NCBI RefSeq assembly: GCF_030684675.1
Contig: NZ_JAUXXZ010000024.1
Span: forward strand, 19,419-83,418
Direction: 5' to 3'
Source: Daejeonella sp.
Lineage (GTDB): Bacteria; Bacteroidota; Bacteroidia; Sphingobacteriales; Sphingobacteriaceae
Length of the DNA stretch: 64,000 nt
Below the pieces are notes generated by a model, which saw nothing but the letters and a program-made list of their open reading frames with translations, searched no databases and had not been told where the DNA came from. Of the stretch, positions 37,563 to 47,582 are shown piece after piece; positions within the stretch are counted from its first letter, which is position 1; each line of letters opens with the position of its first letter. Position numbers and translations under genes: made by a program.

Positions 37563-37763
37563 ATGAAAAAATTCACTGAAGCAAAAAATTTATTCGAATC
37601 CCTGGAAGCGGATGCTGAGAAGTTCTACAGTAAGGCTAACAGCGCTGCTGGTACTCGCGTAAGAAAAGGAATGCAAGATTTAAAGAACCTGGCTCAGGCT
37701 ATTCGTCTTGAGGTTCAGACTATGAAGAACAAGGAAGCGGCAAAATCTGCTAAGAAAAAATAA
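37563..37763 (+). CDS. Histone H1-like protein (Hc1 type)
   Basis: A 66-aa basic protein, MKKFTEAKNLFESLEADAEK at the start and a lysine-rich tail (NKEAAKSAKKK). The segment SAAGTRVRKGMQDLK is typical of the small Bacteroidota histone H1/Hc1-like proteins, which are thought to bind and compact DNA. It is monocistronic, with strong A-rich sequence and AGGAG (37551-37555) before the ATG and a terminator after it, consistent with high expression. Confidence 0.85.
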   Translation: MKKFTEAKNLFESLEADAEKFYSKANSAAGTRVRKGMQDLKNLAQAIRLEVQTMKNKEAAKSAKKK

Positions 37764-37778
37764 TTTTGCAATTCAAAC

Positions 37779-37816
37779 AAAAAAGGCCATGCTATTAAAA
37801 GCAGGGCTTTTTTTGT
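37779..37816 (+). terminator. Terminator after the histone-like gene
   Basis: An AAAAAGGCC...GGGCTTTTTTT hairpin with inner ATGC/GCA pairing, followed by a T run. It lies between convergent genes and may also serve the minus-strand dapA. Confidence 0.65.
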
Positions 37817-37831
37817 TAAATATGATTTGAC

Positions 37832-38716
37832 CTAAAGCAGGTTTAATAACTCCAGTTGGGCTTTGATTTGGTTCTCAGTTGCTTCACTTATTTTAACCAA
37901 AGGCAGTCTCATGTGATCCTCGCAAATTCCCATCATATTCATTGCTGATTTTACACCTCCAGGGTTACCTTCGGTAAAGCATAAGGATGTAAATTCAGTC
38001 AGACTGTGATGCAAGGGTTGTGCTTCAATAAATTTTCCATCCAGGCACATCCGAACCATGGTAGAAAATATGCCCGGCAAAGCATTCCCAATCACAGAAA
38101 TAACACCGACTGCTCCCATAGAGATCAATGGTAAAGCAATGGCATCATCTCCCGATATGAAAAGGAAGTCCTCAGGCTTATCCTTGATGATTTTATTAAA
38201 CTGATCAAAACTGCCGGAGGCCTCTTTCATTGCGATGATATTTTTGCAATCATGAGCAAGCCTGAGGGTGGTTTCTGCACTCATATTCACCCCGGTTCTT
38301 CCCGGAACATTATAGAGAATAATTGGCAGCAGGCTTTCTTCAGCAATTGCTTTATAATGCTGATAGATCCCTTCCTGCGTAGGTTTATTATAATATGGAC
38401 AAACAGAAAGAATCGCGTCAAATCCCTTTGCGTCAAATTTCTTAAGATCATTCAATACTTCAGAGGTATTATTACCTCCAATCCCGGCTACCAGTGGTAC
38501 CCTTCCGTTCACATGTGAGATCGTGGTATCCCAAACCGCCCGTTTCTCTTCACTGTTAAGTGTTGCTGATTCACCGGTTGTTCCCAATGAAACAATGTAC
38601 TCGACACCACCATTTATCATATGGTCGATCACAGTTTTGAGAGCGGCATGGTCAACAGACCGATCTGCCTTAAATGGAGTAATAATGGCTACTCCTGTTC
38701 CATGAAATTTGTTCAT
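37832..38716 (-). CDS. dapA: 4-hydroxy-tetrahydrodipicolinate synthase
   Basis: A 294-aa TIM-barrel lyase condensing pyruvate with aspartate semialdehyde, the first committed step to m-DAP and lysine. Motifs: LGTTGESATLN (pyruvate loop), LYNVPGRTGVNM (catalytic Tyr) and Schiff-base Lys in IAMKEASGSFDQ. The product feeds MurE of the nearby dcw cluster. Confidence 0.95.
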   Translation of the reverse strand: MNKFHGTGVAIITPFKADRSVDHAALKTVIDHMINGGVEYIVSLGTTGESATLNSEEKRAVWDTTISHVNGRVPLVAGIGGNNTSEVLNDLKKFDAKGFDAILSVCPYYNKPTQEGIYQHYKAIAEESLLPIILYNVPGRTGVNMSAETTLRLAHDCKNIIAMKEASGSFDQFNKIIKDKPEDFLFISGDDAIALPLISMGAVGVISVIGNALPGIFSTMVRMCLDGKFIEAQPLHHSLTEFTSLCFTEGNPGGVKSAMNMMGICEDHMRLPLVKISEATENQIKAQLELLNLL

Positions 38717-38809
38717 TATACTATATTTATCCGATAGAAACTCCGCTAATTTAAGCGGAATGGCTCAATATTAAAACGATTTTGCGAATATTAGGCTATT
38801 ATCGCAAAA

Positions 38810-40840
<2,031 letters not shown>

Positions 40841-40882
40841 TCAATTGACAATTGACAACTATCAATTCTCAACTCTCAACTA
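40841..40882. repeat. Heptad tract upstream of ligA
   Basis: Six consecutive heptads of the TCAATTG/ACAATTG/TCAACTC/TCAACTA type occupy 40841-40882 between the divergent ligA and dnaK genes. They match the tail-type heptads of loci 857-898 and 43116-43143 in composition. Confidence 0.7.
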
Positions 40883-41022
40883 AATCTGCCATCCTGTCAT
40901 TTCCAAAAACCCTGTTTTTGCAGCCTTGGAGAATATAATACTGTCAATTCGGGTTATAGATCATTTGGCACAAGGCTTGATAATTAGACATTAATAAACT
41001 GTAACAAATTAAGATTTAATAT

Positions 41023-42936
41023 ATGGCAAAGATAATTGGTATAGACTTAGGAACTACAAATTCATGCGTATCAGTAATGGAGGGTAATGAGCCTGTAGTT
41101 ATTCCAAACAGTGAAGGTAAGCGTACTACCCCTTCAATTGTAGCATTCATAGATAATGGAGAGCGTAAGGTAGGGGATCCGGCAAAACGCCAGGCGATAA
41201 CAAACCCAACAAAAACCATTTCTTCGATCAAACGATTTATGGGTAATAGCTTTGGTGAGGTAACAAATGAAATTACAAGAGTACCATATCAGGTAGTAAA
41301 GGGTGATAATAATACACCACGTGTAAAAATTGACGATCGTTTATACACTCCACAGGAGATATCAGCGATGATTCTTCAAAAAATGAAGAAAACTGCTGAA
41401 GACTTTTTGGGTCATGAGGTAAATGAAGCGGTAATTACTGTTCCTGCATATTTTAATGATGCTCAGCGTCAGGCAACCAAGGAAGCCGGAGAGATTGCGG
41501 GATTAAAAGTATCCCGTATCATTAACGAGCCTACTGCAGCAGCACTGGCTTATGGTCTGGATAAGGCTCATAAGGATATGAAGATTGCTGTATTCGATTG
41601 CGGTGGTGGTACACATGACGTTTCTATCCTTGAATTGGGTGATGGTGTATTCGAAGTAAAATCTACCGATGGTGATACTCACCTGGGTGGTGATGACTTT
41701 GATGCAGTGATTATCGACTGGATGGCGGATGAATTTAAGAGTGATGAAGGTATAGATCTGCGTAAAGATCCTATGGCTTTACAACGTTTGAAAGAAGCTG
41801 CAGAGAAAGCTAAAATTGAATTATCAAGTGCTACGCAGACAGAGATAAATCTGCCGTACATTTCGGCTGGTGATGGTATGCCTAAGCACCTTGTTAAGTC
41901 ATTAACCCGTGCAAAATTCGAACAACTGGCTGACAGCCTGATCAAGCGTACGATAGATCCTTGTAAAAAAGCACTTAAGAACGCTGGTTTAAGCACATCA
42001 GATATTGATGAAATCATATTGGTTGGTGGTTCCACCCGTATTCCTGCGATTCAGGAAGCAGTAAAAGCCTTCTTTGGAAAAGAGCCTTCAAAAGGTGTCA
42101 ATCCGGATGAGGTCGTTGCAATCGGTGCTGCAATACAAGGTGGTGTTTTGACCGGAGAGGTTAAAGATGTATTGCTGCTTGACGTAACCCCGCTTTCATT
42201 AGGTATCGAAACTATGGGTGGTGTAATGACCAAACTGATCGAAGCAAATACAACTATCCCTTCGAAAAAATCTGAAGTGTTCTCTACAGCTTCTGATAAT
42301 CAGCCTTCTGTTGAGATTCATATCCTGCAGGGTGAACGCCCAATGGCTAATCAGAACAGAACGATCGGACGTTTCCACCTGGATGGTATTCCACCTTCAC
42401 CACGTGGTATTCCACAGATCGAGGTAACTTTTGATATTGATGCTAACGGTATCTTACACGTAGCCGCAAAAGATAAAGCAACCAATAAAGAGCAGAAAAT
42501 CCGTATTGAGGCTTCTTCAGGTTTGACCGATGAAGAGATCAAGAAAATGAAAGATGAGGCAGAAGCTAATGCTGAGTCAGATAAGAAAGCACGCGAAGAA
42601 GTCGATAAACTGAATGCTGCTGATGCATTGATCTTCTCTACAGAGAAACAACTCAAAGAGTATGGGGATAAATTAGCGGATGATAAAAAAGCCCCCATTG
42701 AAGAAGGTTTGAAAAAATTGAAGGATGCACATGCTGCTAAAGATTTCGCATCGATTGATACTGCTCAGGCAGAACTTCAAACAGCATGGAATGCTGCATC
42801 AGAAGAGATGTACAAAGCTTCTCAGGAAGCCGGTGCAGGTCAGGATGCTCCTCAGGGTGATGCTTCAGCTCAGGATGCAGGTGATCATGTCACTGATGTA
42901 GACTTTGAAGAAGTAAAAGAAGACGATAAGAAGTAA
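41023..42936 (+). CDS. dnaK: Hsp70 chaperone DnaK
   Basis: A 637-aa ATP-dependent chaperone. N-terminal [26 protein letters not shown], the phosphate-2 motif, a [14 protein letters not shown] adenosine motif, the substrate-binding domain from about residue 390 and a Gln/Ala/Asp-rich lid tail ending [13 protein letters not shown]. The phosphate-2 motif reads [11 protein letters not shown], with Cys and His where most DnaK have Leu and Phe. I believe the His variant is common in Sphingobacteria. Monocistronic, with its own terminator. Confidence 0.97.
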   Translation: MAKIIGIDLGTTNSCVSVMEGNEPVVIPNSEGKRTTPSIVAFIDNGERKVGDPAKRQAITNPTKTISSIKRFMGNSFGEVTNEITRVPYQVVKGDNNTPRVKIDDRLYTPQEISAMILQKMKKTAEDFLGHEVNEAVITVPAYFNDAQRQATKEAGEIAGLKVSRIINEPTAAALAYGLDKAHKDMKIAVFDCGGGTHDVSILELGDGVFEVKSTDGDTHLGGDDFDAVIIDWMADEFKSDEGIDLRKDPMALQRLKEAAEKAKIELSSATQTEINLPYISAGDGMPKHLVKSLTRAKFEQLADSLIKRTIDPCKKALKNAGLSTSDIDEIILVGGSTRIPAIQEAVKAFFGKEPSKGVNPDEVVAIGAAIQGGVLTGEVKDVLLLDVTPLSLGIETMGGVMTKLIEANTTIPSKKSEVFSTASDNQPSVEIHILQGERPMANQNRTIGRFHLDGIPPSPRGIPQIEVTFDIDANGILHVAAKDKATNKEQKIRIEASSGLTDEEIKKMKDEAEANAESDKKAREEVDKLNAADALIFSTEKQLKEYGDKLADDKKAPIEEGLKKLKDAHAAKDFASIDTAQAELQTAWNAASEEMYKASQEAGAGQDAPQGDASAQDAGDHVTDVDFEEVKEDDKK

Positions 42937-42956
42937 GATAATTTCTTCTGAAATAC

Positions 42957-42989
42957 AAAGGCTGTTTCCGTATGGAGGCAGCCTTTTTT
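42957..42989 (+). terminator. Terminator after dnaK
   Basis: AAAGGCTG (42957-42964) and CAGCCTTT (42979-42986) form an 8-bp stem with further TTCC/GGAG pairing inside, followed by a run of T. Confidence 0.8.
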
Positions 42990-43002
42990 AGTATAGGGTA
43001 TG

Positions 43003-43143
43003 AGTATAGAGTATAGAGTATAGAGTATAGAGTATTGAGTATAGAGTATTGAGAATCAAGAACCAGAAATCAAGACAAGACGGAAAATTATTCGCTACTC
43101 AACAATTTTAATTGTCAACTATCAATTATCAACTATCAATTGA
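43003..43143. repeat. Composite heptad-repeat element (dnaK-DUF922 gap)
   Basis: Eleven heptads run in phase over 43003-43079: AGTATAG and AGTATTG units, then AGAATCA, AGAACCA, GAAATCA and AGACAAG. A core at 43080-43115 contains GCTACTCA. Four tail heptads (CAACTAT, CAATTAT, CAACTAT, CAATTGA) cover 43116-43143. Order, head transition and core landmarks are the same as at 773-898. Confidence 0.8.
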
Positions 43144-43180
43144 ACAAACAACATTTTCAATCCCAATTCGTTCATTTAAA

Positions 43181-44281
43181 GTGAAAAACCACCCGGCATT
43201 TTTAGTCATCCTGCTGCTTGTAAGTATGTTGTTTACTTCCTTAGCCGGTTTTGCCCAGCCCGGACAGATACAGCTTAAGACTGAGAAAGTTTTAAATGGG
43301 AATTGGGATTATTATATCGCTAATGTAATAGATGCCCGTCCCCCGGGACAGGTATTTGCCACTTTATGGTATAAAGATGGAAGCGGGAAGATGAAAAGCT
43401 ATCCTTCAGATATTATTGGGGGTAATAAGAATGCCCTTTCTAATTTTCTGATCAATGGATTGCCCCGGAATACCGAAGGAGTGCCGATTAATATCCGCAT
43501 TCTTGATTGCTTAGTCAGGGAAAACAATGATGGTACTCATGTTTCAGGCCAGGTGACATTAAAAGTTCAGTTTGAACTGGAAAAAGACTGGGGAACCCAG
43601 CCACTGACCACCTACAGTATGAACTTGAAATATACCCGTTCAATTCATAATTTGGAATATATTGAACCGGCATTACGAAAGGTTCTTGGAAATAATTTGA
43701 AGTATATCCATAACTGGATGAAGAAGGAGTCGGCGACAAATATTTTACTTGCCAAAGGACTGAAACTTTCATTTCGAAATTATAGTGAGCAGGATGCGGA
43801 TACTGTTTATTATCAAAAAGCCAAATCATTGAGCTTTAATGACTTTCAGGCAAAGCCTCCTCAGAATACCAGATTTCAGGCGGCTATTTTTCCATCTTTC
43901 GGCTATGATATGCAGCGTGAACTTAAAGGTGGACTCATTCAGGTTCAGATAGTTCTTAAAGTTTATATGATTAGAAGTGCTTCATGGGCATTTCCTATGA
44001 TAAAGAGTACTTATAGTCTTAATCATGAACAGCGACATTTCGATCTGGTTAAAATAATTTCGGAGCGGTTTAAGGCGAAGCTGCTTTCAGAAAAGCTAAA
44101 TCCTGATAATTATGAGGGAATCATCAACTTTGAATATCTTGAATCCTACCGCGAGATGAACCGCTTACAGCAGAAGTATGATCAGGAAACCAATCACGGA
44201 ATTAACAAGGCTAAGCAGGATGAATGGAGCCGCTGGATTGATGCACAGCTTAATGCAAGGCTTATTGCCGGGACGGATTGA
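43181..44281 (+). CDS. Exported DUF922-like putative metalloprotease
   Basis: A 366-aa exported protein. The signal peptide FLVILLLVSMLFTSLAGFAQ is followed by a beta-rich region, and the C-terminal half holds the zincin motif HEQRHFD (HExxH) in SLNHEQRHFDLVKI, as in DUF922 proteins. No ATG precedes the signal peptide. GTG at 43181 (V/MKNHPAF) is the best start, because the longer TTG-initiated frame would begin inside the heptad repeat. Substrate unknown; activity is not demonstrated. Confidence 0.72.
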   Translation: MKNHPAFLVILLLVSMLFTSLAGFAQPGQIQLKTEKVLNGNWDYYIANVIDARPPGQVFATLWYKDGSGKMKSYPSDIIGGNKNALSNFLINGLPRNTEGVPINIRILDCLVRENNDGTHVSGQVTLKVQFELEKDWGTQPLTTYSMNLKYTRSIHNLEYIEPALRKVLGNNLKYIHNWMKKESATNILLAKGLKLSFRNYSEQDADTVYYQKAKSLSFNDFQAKPPQNTRFQAAIFPSFGYDMQRELKGGLIQVQIVLKVYMIRSASWAFPMIKSTYSLNHEQRHFDLVKIISERFKAKLLSEKLNPDNYEGIINFEYLESYREMNRLQQKYDQETNHGINKAKQDEWSRWIDAQLNARLIAGTD

Positions 44282-44376
44282 TTAGGAAATCCCTGAATGA
44301 TATGGACATTTTGTAAATTCAATCCGGGAGTTTAAGCTGAATTTTAAATGCTTATCTTTAGTATACAATTGGTTCT

Positions 44377-44928
44377 ATGAATAATTCAAGCCTCTTTTTT
44401 CGAGATTTAAGCGTTTTGCTGACCCTTATTATTGCTATTGGATGCCTCAGTTTTACTTCGTCCACCACATCATTCTCTATTAAGGACGAATATTCCTGCA
44501 CCCCCTGCGGCCAGTCTTGTGATAAGGAAGTTTACTCTGCACATGGCATCTGTTCACATTGCAAAATGCCCCTGGTGAAAAAGTCTACAATAAATTTTAA
44601 AACTATTGAACCATCGGAAATTTGCAATTACATCAGTAGAAATCCTAAAGTGATTTTGCTGGATGTTCGTACGAAAGATGAATTTGAAGGTAGGGCAGAG
44701 CCCAGGTTGGGGAGATTAAAGAATGCAATAAATCTGCCAATACAGGAGCTCGAGGCAAAGATTGCTTTACTGGCCGCTTATAAAGAAAAAGAGATCATTG
44801 TTTATTGCTCACGCAGCCATAGAAGCCCGAGGGCAAGTTATATTCTTATGCAGAATGGGTTTAAAAAGGTGACCAATATGGCTGGGGGTATGAGTGTGAT
44901 GAGGGATAATTCCTGTAAAGTTCAATAA
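44377..44928 (+). CDS. Membrane/exported protein with metal-binding and rhodanese domains
   Basis: A 183-aa protein. An N-terminal hydrophobic segment (LSVLLTLIIAIGCLSF) is followed by a Cys-rich heavy-metal-binding-like module (YSCTPCGQSCDKEVY, HGICSHCKMPLVKK). The C-terminal rhodanese domain has LLDVRTKDEFEGR and the active-site loop YCSRSHRSPRAS with the catalytic Cys. The rhodanese transfers sulfane sulfur. The fusion suggests metal/thiol chemistry in the periplasm (inference). TATCTTTA (44352-44359) is a near -7 box. Confidence 0.78.
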   Translation: MNNSSLFFRDLSVLLTLIIAIGCLSFTSSTTSFSIKDEYSCTPCGQSCDKEVYSAHGICSHCKMPLVKKSTINFKTIEPSEICNYISRNPKVILLDVRTKDEFEGRAEPRLGRLKNAINLPIQELEAKIALLAAYKEKEIIVYCSRSHRSPRASYILMQNGFKKVTNMAGGMSVMRDNSCKVQ

Positions 44929-44930
44929 AA

Positions 44931-44968
44931 AATTGTCCCCCTCCGTTTATCAGAAGGGGACGAAAGCT
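44931..44968. terminator. Bidirectional terminator between convergent genes
   Basis: GTCCCC (44935-44940) pairs with GGGGAC (44956-44961), with TC/GA pairing inside; A-rich sequence precedes it and a T-containing tail follows. It separates the rhodanese gene and the nucleotidyltransferase. Confidence 0.6.
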
Positions 44969-44969
44969 T

Positions 44970-45884
44970 TTAAGCCCACAAATTACCCGGATATTCACCT
45001 TCAGCAACCAGCCTGTCAATACATTCCTGTACAATTGGCTTATCTTCTGCGTATGTTACACCAAACCATTGGTTTTGTGTCGGGATAACTTTAAAACTTG
45101 CCTGGTGGTTTCTGATTAGCTTTTCAGCGGCAAGCGGAATGAAAAATTCAGCTTTGGGATTATCAGTATTTGCAAGAGCAAACTCTTTGAAAATACCGGA
45201 AGATAATTCGAATATTTTTGGTGTAAAGCCCCAGAAATTCATAGAAACCCTTGAATTTGATCTTATCGGATACTCACGGCCTTCTTCTTCAAAAACGATG
45301 TTTTTGTTACCGGCCTCATCGGGTTTAAAATATACTTTGATACGTTCATGAATTTCAGCCAGGTTACCATCTGCATCCACTTCGCATACTCCCCTAGAGA
45401 CATATCCATGTTCTGAAAGTGTCTTGTCGATTTGGAATCCGATCATAGAAAACTGAGTATCAGAAACACCATCATTTAGGAAATCACACATTTTCTGATA
45501 AGACTCACTGCCATAAAAATCATCAGCATTAATCACGCAAAAGGGCTCCTTAACAGCATCTCTTGCCGCTAAAACAGCATGGGCCGTACCCCATGGTTTT
45601 GATCTTTCAATTTCAATATCGACGCCGAAAGGTTTCAGGTCAAAAGTCTGGAAAACATAATCTGTTTCTATCTTTCCATTTAATTTTGGTTCAAAAATAC
45701 TTTTGAAATTCTCTGCAAACTCCTCCTTTATGACAAAAACTACTTTACCAAAGCCTGCTTTTATCGCATCGTAAATAGAGTATTCAATTATGGTCTCTCC
45801 ATTTGGTCCGAATCCATCGGTTTGCTTCATACTGCCATATCGGCTTGCCATTCCTGCTGCCAGGATCACTAAAGTAGGTTTCAT
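44970..45884 (-). CDS. Sugar-phosphate nucleotidyltransferase (NDP-sugar pyrophosphorylase family)
   Basis: A 304-aa nucleotidyltransferase with N-terminal VILAAGMASRYGSMKQTDGF (the GxGxRxxPxT-type loop, variant GMASRYG) and a metal-binding VINADDFYG. It would activate a sugar phosphate with NTP. No cognate sugar genes are adjacent, and the sugar cannot be named. An exact -7 box TATCTTTG lies upstream on the minus strand (45936-45943). Confidence 0.82.
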   Translation of the reverse strand: MKPTLVILAAGMASRYGSMKQTDGFGPNGETIIEYSIYDAIKAGFGKVVFVIKEEFAENFKSIFEPKLNGKIETDYVFQTFDLKPFGVDIEIERSKPWGTAHAVLAARDAVKEPFCVINADDFYGSESYQKMCDFLNDGVSDTQFSMIGFQIDKTLSEHGYVSRGVCEVDADGNLAEIHERIKVYFKPDEAGNKNIVFEEEGREYPIRSNSRVSMNFWGFTPKIFELSSGIFKEFALANTDNPKAEFFIPLAAEKLIRNHQASFKVIPTQNQWFGVTYAEDKPIVQECIDRLVAEGEYPGNLWA

Positions 45885-45935
45885 GCTTGTATTTGAGTGT
45901 AAATTTGATCTTGTTTGGTTTAACCTTGATTTCTA

Positions 45936-45943
45936 CAAAGATA
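45936..45943 (-). promoter_or_regulatory. -7 promoter box of the nucleotidyltransferase
   Basis: The minus strand reads TATCTTTG, matching TAnnTTTG, 51 bp upstream of the ATG at 45884. No -33 box was found. Confidence 0.45.
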
Positions 45944-45959
45944 AACGATTTATCTGTCC

Positions 45960-47492
45960 TTAATATCTTATGCGGGGTTTTTTGCCGGTCAGCATTCCGA
46001 ACAAGCCTCTTACAATGGCTGTTCCGATTTGCCGGGTAATCGGAGCATTGATCACCTTCTCGAAGGTACTTTTCTCTGCTCTCGAACTCGGTCTGTTTTC
46101 TATTTCCTGCTCTTTTACTTCTTCATCCGCCGCCATTTTTTCGTTGATACGTTGGGTCAGAATGTCATGAGCACTGATTGGGTCGATCACTTCCTGATAC
46201 TTTTGATAAAGTGAGCTCGATTGCATCAGGGTATCACAATCTGCTTCAGACATCGGTCCCATGATTGCTCTTGGAGGAATTAAATGTGTCGCAACCACCT
46301 CTGTTGGGATCCCCTTTTCATTCAACACAGTAATTAATGCCTGACCTGTACCTAGAGAGGTAAGAACCCGGTCTATTTCATAAAATTCGGATCGGGGATA
46401 GGTGTTTACTGTTTTTTTCAAAGCCTCAACATCATTCGGAGTAAATGCTCTTAGGGCATGCTGAACTCTGTTTCCAAGCTGTCCAAGTATAGTATCTGGA
46501 ACATCCATCGGACTTTGGGTACAAAAAAACACGCCAATACCTTTTGAACGAATCAGTCGGATGATCGTTTCTATCTGCTCAAGGAACGCCTTTTGCGAAT
46601 CTTTGAACAGCAGGTGTGCTTCATCAAAAAAGAAAACCAGTTTGGGTTTCTCAATATCACCGGCTTCGGGCATTGTATAAAAGATTTCGGCCAGCAGACT
46701 TAACAGAAAGGTTGAAAATAGAACCGGCTGATTCTGTACGTCTGAAATGTTTAGGAGACTGATTACTCCTTTACCATCTACGCGACTGAACATATCCTGT
46801 ATATCAAATGATTTTTCCCCGAATATCTGTGCCAGTCCCTGCTGTTCTATAGTAACTATTTTCCGGAGTATTGTCCCTGAAGTAGATCCCGAAATACTGC
46901 CATAGCTCTCTTTAATTTCGGCCGCTCCGGGTCCGCTGGAAAGGTAAGAGATTACCTTTTTCAGGTCGTCGAGATCAACCAACTGAAGCTTATTATCATC
47001 GGCATATTTGAAGATGACTGCCATCACTCCCGACTGGGTTTCATTCAGCCCCAGAATTTTCGATAGGAGCACCGGGCCAAATTCAAGCACACTTGCACGC
47101 ATCTGGGCACCCTTCTTTCCGGATAATGAATATAGCTCGACAGGGAATCCTGATGGACTGTAGGTAATATTCAGTGCTGTTGCTCTTTCTTCAATTTTTG
47201 GATTTGTAAATCCCGCTTGATTCAAACCCGAGAGGTCTCCTTTTACATCCAGCATGAAAACCGGAACCCCGGCATCAGAAAGCTGTTCTGCAATCAGTTG
47301 AAGCGTCCGGGTTTTTCCTGTACCGGTAGCACCTGCTATCAGGCCGTGGCGATTCATCATTTTTAAGGAAAGATTCACCTCTGCGCCAGCAATAATTTCG
47401 CCGTCAAGTATACCGGCCCCTAAATAAATACTCTCTCCTTTAGCGGTATAAGATGTCTTTATTTTCTCTGTAAAATTGGAAACTCTATCCAT
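45960..47492 (-). CDS. HerA-like ATPase, DUF853 (YjgR) family
   Basis: A 510-aa P-loop ATPase of the HerA/FtsK superfamily. Walker A GATGTGKTRTLQ is near residue 55, and Walker B VFFFDEAHLLF near residue 290, with a FCTQSPMDVPDTIL sensor segment. DUF853 proteins such as E. coli YjgR are predicted DNA-processing ATPases of unknown role. No nuclease partner (NurA-like) adjoins it. Confidence 0.88.
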   Translation of the reverse strand: MDRVSNFTEKIKTSYTAKGESIYLGAGILDGEIIAGAEVNLSLKMMNRHGLIAGATGTGKTRTLQLIAEQLSDAGVPVFMLDVKGDLSGLNQAGFTNPKIEERATALNITYSPSGFPVELYSLSGKKGAQMRASVLEFGPVLLSKILGLNETQSGVMAVIFKYADDNKLQLVDLDDLKKVISYLSSGPGAAEIKESYGSISGSTSGTILRKIVTIEQQGLAQIFGEKSFDIQDMFSRVDGKGVISLLNISDVQNQPVLFSTFLLSLLAEIFYTMPEAGDIEKPKLVFFFDEAHLLFKDSQKAFLEQIETIIRLIRSKGIGVFFCTQSPMDVPDTILGQLGNRVQHALRAFTPNDVEALKKTVNTYPRSEFYEIDRVLTSLGTGQALITVLNEKGIPTEVVATHLIPPRAIMGPMSEADCDTLMQSSSLYQKYQEVIDPISAHDILTQRINEKMAADEEVKEQEIENRPSSRAEKSTFEKVINAPITRQIGTAIVRGLFGMLTGKKPRIRY

Positions 47493-47582
47493 ACAATTGA
47501 ATTAAACCGGTTTGAATAACGAATTGAGTTAAACCCTGACCAAATACTAAATTAAATTAAAATGTACAATTGAGGATGAGAA

